Shown here: positions 46,391-49,248 of the stretch, in pieces
Numbering within the stretch: position 1 is the first letter of the stretch
How the letters are laid out: each line of letters opens with the position of its first letter
The notes under the pieces: model-generated
Told to the model about the DNA's origin: nothing
The model's database searches: none
The model's input: only the letters and a program-made list of their open reading frames with translations
NCBI GenBank assembly: GCA_021155915.1
Contig: JAJNBE010000024.1
Span: 1 to 49,248 of the forward strand
DNA length: 49,248 bases
Direction: 5' to 3'
Origin: Solimicrobium sp.
GTDB lineage: Bacteria; Pseudomonadota; Gammaproteobacteria; Burkholderiales; Burkholderiaceae_D
Translations under genes and position numbers: made by a program

Positions 46391-46480
46391 TGGCGGAAGG
46401 TGTGAGATTCGAACTCACGAAGGCTTTAACACCTCGCCAGTTTTCAAGACTGGTGCATTCAACCGCTCTGCCAACCTTCC
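46391..46480 (-). tRNA. tRNA-Ser (anticodon UGA)
   Basis: The 90-nt minus-strand sequence folds as a class II tRNA. The acceptor stem is GGAAGGT...ACCTTCC with G as discriminator and an encoded CCA end (46391-46393). The anticodon stem CCAGT/ACTGG has the loop CTTGAAA, giving anticodon TGA. A long variable arm and GTTCGAATC T-loop region complete it. The length and variable arm fit serine. A promoter and terminator flank it. Confidence 0.96.
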
Positions 46481-46489
46481 AAGCGCGCT

Positions 46490-46518
46490 ATTATAACGAG
46501 GTATTTATTACATGACTA
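46490..46518 (-). promoter_or_regulatory. tRNA-Ser promoter with GC-rich discriminator
   Basis: A perfect -10 TATAAT (46490-46495, minus strand) lies 17 bp from a weak -35 TAGTCA (46513-46518). The -10 box is followed by AGCGCGC just before the tRNA start, the GC-rich discriminator typical of stringently controlled stable-RNA promoters. Confidence 0.7.
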
Positions 46519-46550
46519 GGGTTCGTGGAGAATTTTCATGAGTTTTTTCG

Positions 46551-48431
46551 TCAAAGATACCCTACATCATGAATCAGTATTGGCACTTTAGACGCTAAAC
46601 GCTTGGGTAATATGAGCGTATTCAATTTCGTTGCACGAGCTACCACATTACCGTTCGCGTAATGACTGGTTACCAGCATTGCCTGGCTAATTTGTTTTTG
46701 CTCAATAATATCCAACCCATTCAGTTTTTGGTTGATCAATTCATAATCAGATAGCAAATAAACTTTACTCATTTCCGTCGCATTTAGTTTCATCAAGAAC
46801 TCGAGTAACCGTTCTCCTTCAGTAAAATGAAATAATTTCATGTTGGGATTTTGTGCAAGTACAGCTGCAAAATGCGTGTCCCAGGCACCATGAATAAATT
46901 GATCGTCATCTAGAATTAAGACAGTTTGATCTGAATGTAAAACCAACTTAGTAGCTGCCCATTCCGGTTGAATAGTCTGCTGGAAAGTAACAATCATTCT
47001 GGTCCCAGCTCCTGGAACCGAATCAATTGCCAATGTCCCTTTGTTCTTTCTCACGGTATCAATAACTTGCGTCATTCCAATCCCGTGCCCATTTGGTTTG
47101 CCTTCCGTCACAGAAACCCCCTGAAGGATTTTATCGCGCACTATAGAAGACATCCCTTTTCCGGTATCGGAAACAACCATAACCACTTTATCGTCCTCTA
47201 CCTCTAATCCAATATCAACTGTCCCCGGCTTACCTTCCAATGCATCAACCGCATTGTTAATTAGATTGGATAACATTCGTAGCCAATCTTTGCGGTTTGC
47301 CTGAATAAATGCAAAGTAAGCTTTTGAAGCAATATTGTGATTGAATACCACTGGTAGAGCGCTAAACTCTAATCTTTTTTCCGAAAGAATCGCCGACAAT
47401 TCCATAAAAGTAAACAAAACATCGGGCGTCACATTCTGGGCATCAGATACATCATCTGCCTTATACTGCCTCAACAAATCATTGGCAATATCTTCAATTT
47501 GAGCGGTTGCCTGTTTTAACGTAATACGCTGTTTTTCGGGCACATCACTCAATCTCGGGATGATCATACGTAGGGCCGACAAAGGAGAAATAATATCGTG
47601 AACAACCTGGTTTACGATTGATCTAAATTGCTGGTGTTCTTTTTCAACGAGATCTTCCACTTCTTTTTGTGCAGTAACATCAATTGAATTTCCGACTATA
47701 CCAATAATTCTCCCTTCGCTATCAGTCAATTGATTTTTAATACTGTAATAAGTTTTTGTATCGCCCGATGGCAATGTTATGGTTTCTTCTCCTTCAAAAT
47801 GACCGTTTGTCAAGACAAGTTGATCTCCCATGGCAATTTTTTTTGCATCCTCGTCCGACAATAGGTCATAGACAGTTTTTCCTACAATTTCGTCTCGGTT
47901 TTTTAGCCCAAACATATTGACCATGAATTGATTACAACCCAAATATTTTTGGCCTGTCCGGTCTTTCCAATAAATACTGACATTAACCGTATCGAGAATT
48001 TGTAATATTTTTAGCTGTTCTTCAAATTTTTTTCTCTCAAGTTCAAGCAATTTTTTCTGATGGGTAATATCTAAGGAAGAACCAATTATTCCTGCAATTT
48101 CGCCCTCATCATTGAAAAAAGGAATTTTCTTGGTCAGATACGTGACTAACTCGCCCTTAATTGTTCCATATTCTTCCCCCTCAAAACTGCCATGCTTAAG
48201 TGCAAGTTTGTCATTTTCGATAAACCGGGATGCTTCATGTTCAGAAATCGAAAAGGCCTCGTAATCGGTTTTCCCAATAATTTCCTGTGCGCTCTTCAAT
48301 CCAAATTGATCCAAACCACTTTGATTACAACCCAGATAACGACCGTTCAGATCTTTCCAATAAATATTTGCACTAACTAAATCTACTATTTTATGAAAAT
48401 TTTTATCTGCAAAATCAACTTCTTTAAACAT
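46551..48431 (-). CDS. Hybrid sensor histidine kinase with two PAS domains and a receiver domain
   Basis: The 626-residue cytoplasmic protein has no membrane helix. PAS domain 1 (about 10-125) and PAS domain 2 (about 145-255) are similar to each other; both contain SIYWKD/NIYWKD, YLGCNQ and a FEGEE segment, and each ends with IDVT/LDIT. The dimerisation/phosphoacceptor helix carries His278 in VVHDIISPLSALR. The ATPase domain has NLINNAVDAL (389-398), DTGKGM (422-427) and GHGIGM (448-453). The C-terminal receiver domain has acidic residues 508-510, phosphoacceptor Asp562 (SDYEL), Thr588 and Lys610, so it looks functional. ATG 48431 follows GGAGGTAGGT. No partner response regulator is nearby; the signal is unknown. 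Confidence 0.92.
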   Translation of the reverse strand: MFKEVDFADKNFHKIVDLVSANIYWKDLNGRYLGCNQSGLDQFGLKSAQEIIGKTDYEAFSISEHEASRFIENDKLALKHGSFEGEEYGTIKGELVTYLTKKIPFFNDEGEIAGIIGSSLDITHQKKLLELERKKFEEQLKILQILDTVNVSIYWKDRTGQKYLGCNQFMVNMFGLKNRDEIVGKTVYDLLSDEDAKKIAMGDQLVLTNGHFEGEETITLPSGDTKTYYSIKNQLTDSEGRIIGIVGNSIDVTAQKEVEDLVEKEHQQFRSIVNQVVHDIISPLSALRMIIPRLSDVPEKQRITLKQATAQIEDIANDLLRQYKADDVSDAQNVTPDVLFTFMELSAILSEKRLEFSALPVVFNHNIASKAYFAFIQANRKDWLRMLSNLINNAVDALEGKPGTVDIGLEVEDDKVVMVVSDTGKGMSSIVRDKILQGVSVTEGKPNGHGIGMTQVIDTVRKNKGTLAIDSVPGAGTRMIVTFQQTIQPEWAATKLVLHSDQTVLILDDDQFIHGAWDTHFAAVLAQNPNMKLFHFTEGERLLEFLMKLNATEMSKVYLLSDYELINQKLNGLDIIEQKQISQAMLVTSHYANGNVVARATKLNTLILPKRLASKVPILIHDVGYL

Positions 48432-48460
48432 ACCTACCTCCATTTGAACACTTTTTTGAG

Positions 48461-48600
48461 AGACCGCTGCAAAACTCTATTGCACGAGCCAAATATGGCA
48501 GTGCGCGGTGCTCGCAGCCCTACTGTACTCAAGTACCTTTCAACTGCTGCGCTCCATGCGCCTTGTCTTTAACGCAATCGCTATGGCTCCGCAAAGGTCT
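48461..48600. repeat. 140-bp MITE-like element
   Basis: The segment between the kinase gene and the transporter gene begins AGACCGCTGC and ends GCAAAGGTCT; the ends are inverted repeats matching at 8 of 10 positions. Inside lie further short palindromes such as GTACTCAAGTAC. It has no coding frame and looks like a small dispersed element. Proof needs other copies in the genome. Confidence 0.45.
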
Positions 48601-48629
48601 TCATTGATGGGCATTGATGGCAAATGATG

Positions 48630-49248
48630 TCATTTTTTAAATTTATTTAAGATAACCAAATGGCCGTACAAAAAAATAACGATGAAACAAAAAAAAGGTA
48701 TTACGTAAGCAAATCTAATCTCTGCATGATCTGCAATGTATCCCATTGAATAAGGCGAAATTGCGCCACCGATCATCGTCATCATTAAAATTGAAGACCG
48801 ACTTTTGGTATTCGGGCCAGAATTTTTGATCGCAATCGAAAATATGGTGGGGAACATCATCGACATACCAAAAAACATGCCTATTAGCGCCACGACTGAA
48901 AAATCTTTCCACCCAACAATAACGAGGCTACATAAAATCAAGTTTATTAAGCTATATAAACGCAATAACCACTCAGGTTTAATGTATTTCATTAACCAGG
49001 TGCTCAGGAACCGACCCACCGTGAAGATAAATAAGGATATCGATAGTAAAAAAGCGCCTTGCTTGGATGATAAATTTTCTCCATATTCAGTAACATAATT
49101 AATAAAGAGCGCACTAATCCCCACTTGCGCAGCCACATAACAGAACAACGCAGTTACACCCCACAATAAAGACCAACTCTTAAATAATGCCAGCGTGGGC
49201 CCACTACATTTACCTAAACTTTTATTATCATTCAATATTTCTGTGTTT
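48630..49248 (-). CDS. FucP-like sugar MFS transporter, C-terminal part (partial)
   Basis: The minus frame is open to the window edge and gives about 205 residues with six hydrophobic segments, the second half of an MFS carrier of the fucose:proton symporter type. Recognisable are FCYVAAQVGISALFINYVTEYG (helix 7), LLSISLFIFTVGRFLSTWLMKYI, GMFFGMSMMFPTIFSIAIKNSGPNTKSRSSILMMTMIGGAISPYSMGYIADH, the typical helix 10-11 region. It probably imports a sugar with protons. The 5' half is outside the window; the TTG at 49235 is not the true start. Confidence 0.85.
   Translation of the reverse strand, partial: NTEILNDNKSLGKCSGPTLALFKSWSLLWGVTALFCYVAAQVGISALFINYVTEYGENLSSKQGAFLLSISLFIFTVGRFLSTWLMKYIKPEWLLRLYSLINLILCSLVIVGWKDFSVVALIGMFFGMSMMFPTIFSIAIKNSGPNTKSRSSILMMTMIGGAISPYSMGYIADHAEIRFAYVIPFFCFIVIFLYGHLVILNKFKK

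Overview
The window looks like a chromosomal segment of a gammaproteobacterium of moderate-to-low GC, judged by eye. The protein sequences and several gene neighbourhoods are gammaproteobacterial: pmbA divergent from yjgA/darP, smc-zipA-ligA, dapD-yffB-dapE-prmB, holB-pilZ and an E. coli-type ycaO. Large pentapeptide-repeat proteins, a Sel1-repeat protein, scattered pseudogenes and decayed transposases suggest a host-associated (Legionella/Coxiella-like, order Legionellales) lineage. That placement is an inference; no rRNA is present to settle it.

Layout. 1-5.2 kb: tail of a membrane protein, a YfcG-type glutathione transferase, an unknown protein, pmbA | darP-mogA-esterase. 5.4-9.4 kb (minus): a pentapeptide-repeat protein, pyrF and ycaO. 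9.4-10.25 kb: a gene-free stretch holding about ten 14-bp repeats facing eight inverted copies around a nested palindromic core, followed by an 11-bp tandem array. 10.25-18.3 kb (minus): galU, ligA, zipA and smc, the last two overlapping by 4 nt. 18.5-25.1 kb (plus): a CAP-domain lipoprotein, then the lysine/peptidoglycan and translation cluster dapD-yffB-dapE-prmB-yheS. 25.1-28.2 kb (minus): a 1044-residue protein built from two tandem copies of one module, each with a pentapeptide block.

28.8-34.1 kb: a small lipoprotein, then a 4,985-bp segment bounded by 38-bp direct repeats (34/38 identical). One repeat is the 3' end of rlmJ. Inside lie a decayed RAYT/IS200-like transposase, a 612-residue HipA kinase with a fused N-terminal regulator-like domain and two inverted repeats just upstream, fragments of a pentapeptide gene and a hisC-like gene, and a Bcr/CflA-type exporter. 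I read this as a small genomic island at the rlmJ 3' end. 34.0-37.1 kb: rlmJ, pilZ and holB (minus), then a PIN-domain protein (plus). 37.2-40.4 kb: a Sel1-repeat protein divergent from a phosphopantetheinyl transferase.

41.2-45.2 kb (minus): a tight four-gene unit encoding a fatty-acid-hydroxylase/sterol-desaturase-like membrane enzyme, two PrpF-family isomerase paralogues and an EamA-type transporter between them. I know of no described pathway with this combination. 45.5-46.5 kb: mobile-element debris, then tRNA-Ser(UGA) with a recognisable promoter and terminator. 46.5-49.2 kb: a hybrid PAS histidine kinase, a 140-bp MITE-like element and the C-terminal part of a FucP-like sugar transporter that runs off the window.

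The strongest candidates for something undescribed are the inverted 14-mer array, the direct-repeat-bounded island with its self-contained HipA, the duplicated-module pentapeptide protein and the hydroxylase/PrpF/EamA/PrpF operon.
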